Assembly: GCA_036266155.1 (NCBI GenBank)
Contig: DATANR010000338.1
Coordinates: 1-13,727, forward strand
Direction: 5' to 3'
From: SIAJ01 sp036266155
GTDB taxonomy: Bacteria > Planctomycetota > Planctomycetia > Gemmatales > Gemmataceae
DNA: 13,727 bases
The translations under genes were made by a program, and so were the position numbers. Shown here one piece after another: positions 13,128 through 13,727 of the stretch. How positions within the stretch are numbered: position 1 is the first letter of the stretch; every line of letters begins with the position of its first letter. The notes beneath the pieces were generated by a model. It worked only from the letters and a program-made list of their open reading frames with translations. It was not told the origin of the DNA and did no database searches.

Positions 13128-13727
13128 ATGTTCACTGTACCGATTCACAGTTGGCTTGGCGATGCGGCCGCGGTGCTGTCGCGGCGTTATGGCGCGATCA
13201 GCGAACGAGCGGCCGCCGTCGGCTGTAGTCGGCAAACCGTGTACAACCACGCTCAAGCGGCTGACAACCGGCTCGCCGAACGCGACGCCGAGTTAGCCCA
13301 GGTGCGCGCCGAGTTAGCGGCGACGCGAACCGAGCGTGACCGGCTGCGCACGGCGGTCCAGCGGCAACTCGTGGTCCAGCCCGATGGCTTGCGACGTTTC
13401 GCCATCGTCTGCCAGGCTCAGGGGGTAAGTTCGCGGCAGGCCGAAGAACTGCTCGGCACCTTGTTGGCGGCCAAGGACGTGCCCGACCACTCGACGTTGG
13501 GTCGGTGGGCGGCCGCGGCGGCCCAGCAAGCCACGGCGGTGTTGGCCGAACTCGACCCGCTGTGCCACGCCGAGGTCGCGACGGTATGCGTCGACGAGAT
13601 CTTTTTTAGGGGGTACCGACCTTAGCGGTGGTCGAGCCGACCAGTCTGACGCTCTTGGCCTGTGAGCGTTCGGCCGATCGGTCGGGCGCCACTTGGGAAA
13701 AGGTGCTCACACCGTTCAGCAACCTGC
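13128..13727 (+). pseudogene. Transposase-like gene, frameshifted, cut by the window edge
   Basis: The first frame (13128-13625) gives 165 residues. A helix-turn-helix lies at ~24-42 (ISERAAAVGCSRQTVYNHA) and a charged coiled coil at ~45-80. A second helical region contains VSSRQAEELLGTLL, and VCVDEIFF follows, where the Asp is a candidate first catalytic residue of a DDE transposase. The frame then ends at TAG 13623-13625. The -1 frame from 13613 stays open to the window end and continues the family-like text (VPTLAVVEPTSLTLL, then ERSADRSGATWEKVL). One extra G in the run 13609-13613 would join the two as DEIFFRGVPTLAVVEP. A one-base deletion is the simplest explanation. I cannot name the IS family. 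No clear Shine-Dalgarno is seen; an inverted repeat sits directly before the ATG. Confidence 0.65.

Noticed and set aside
13602..13613. Canonical X-XXY-YYZ programmed -1 slippery heptamer
   Set aside because: Slipping on TTT TTT would read TAG next in the -1 frame, and AGG GGG cannot re-pair in tandem; only single-codon slippage on GGG would work.
1..13727. CRISPR arrays, tRNA or rRNA genes
   Set aside because: No regularly spaced repeats and no tRNA- or rRNA-like sequences were seen.

Overview
The window looks like chromosomal DNA from a planctomycete, most likely a Gemmataceae-type bacterium. Four things support this. The DNA is GC-rich. An ECF-type sigma factor sits directly in front of a giant Ser/Thr kinase with TPR repeats. 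Two predicted extracellular proteins begin with a basic stretch followed by an LE-x-R-x-x-P motif instead of a classical signal peptide. A palindrome-rich repeat at the left edge resembles one I recall from planctomycete and verrucomicrobial genomes. The assignment is inference from gene style; no rRNA or tRNA is present to confirm it.

Layout. Positions 1-236 hold a chain of nested palindromes (about 7-106) and a weak terminator-like dyad. Positions 237-4922 (minus strand) encode one 1561-residue modular surface or secreted protein: a PQQ-like beta-propeller, four FN3 domains, two related L-type-lectin-like domains and a malectin-like domain. Positions 4923-5736 form the divergent intergenic region, holding one possible 64-residue membrane protein and several dyads. 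On the plus strand follow an ECF sigma factor (5737-6333), a 1078-residue membrane Ser/Thr kinase with C-terminal TPRs (6350-9586) and a matrixin-type metalloprotease with PPC-like domains (9664-11670). All three are closely spaced and probably form one operon. After a 210-base gap comes a REC-GGDEF diguanylate cyclase (11881-12888). Its stop codon lies inside a 13-bp perfect hairpin whose left arm is partly duplicated. The right end (13128 to the window edge) is the start of a transposase-like gene that needs a -1 frameshift at a G5 run to stay open.

How the genes may work together. The sigma factor and kinase look like a planctomycete signalling pair: the kinase senses through its C-terminal TPR region beyond the membrane segment and may control the sigma factor. 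The protease directly downstream and the divergently transcribed lectin/propeller protein share the same type of N-terminal motif, so both are candidate extracytoplasmic outputs or clients. The REC-GGDEF protein adds a c-di-GMP output, but its cognate histidine kinase is not in the window. None of these functional links is proven by sequence alone.

The observations I consider most worth following are the unclassified N-terminal motif shared by the two exported-looking proteins, the unusual kinase core (shortened beta3-alphaC segment, DFN in place of DFG), the left-edge palindromic repeat, the duplicated-arm hairpin at 12888-12938, and the transposase frameshift.
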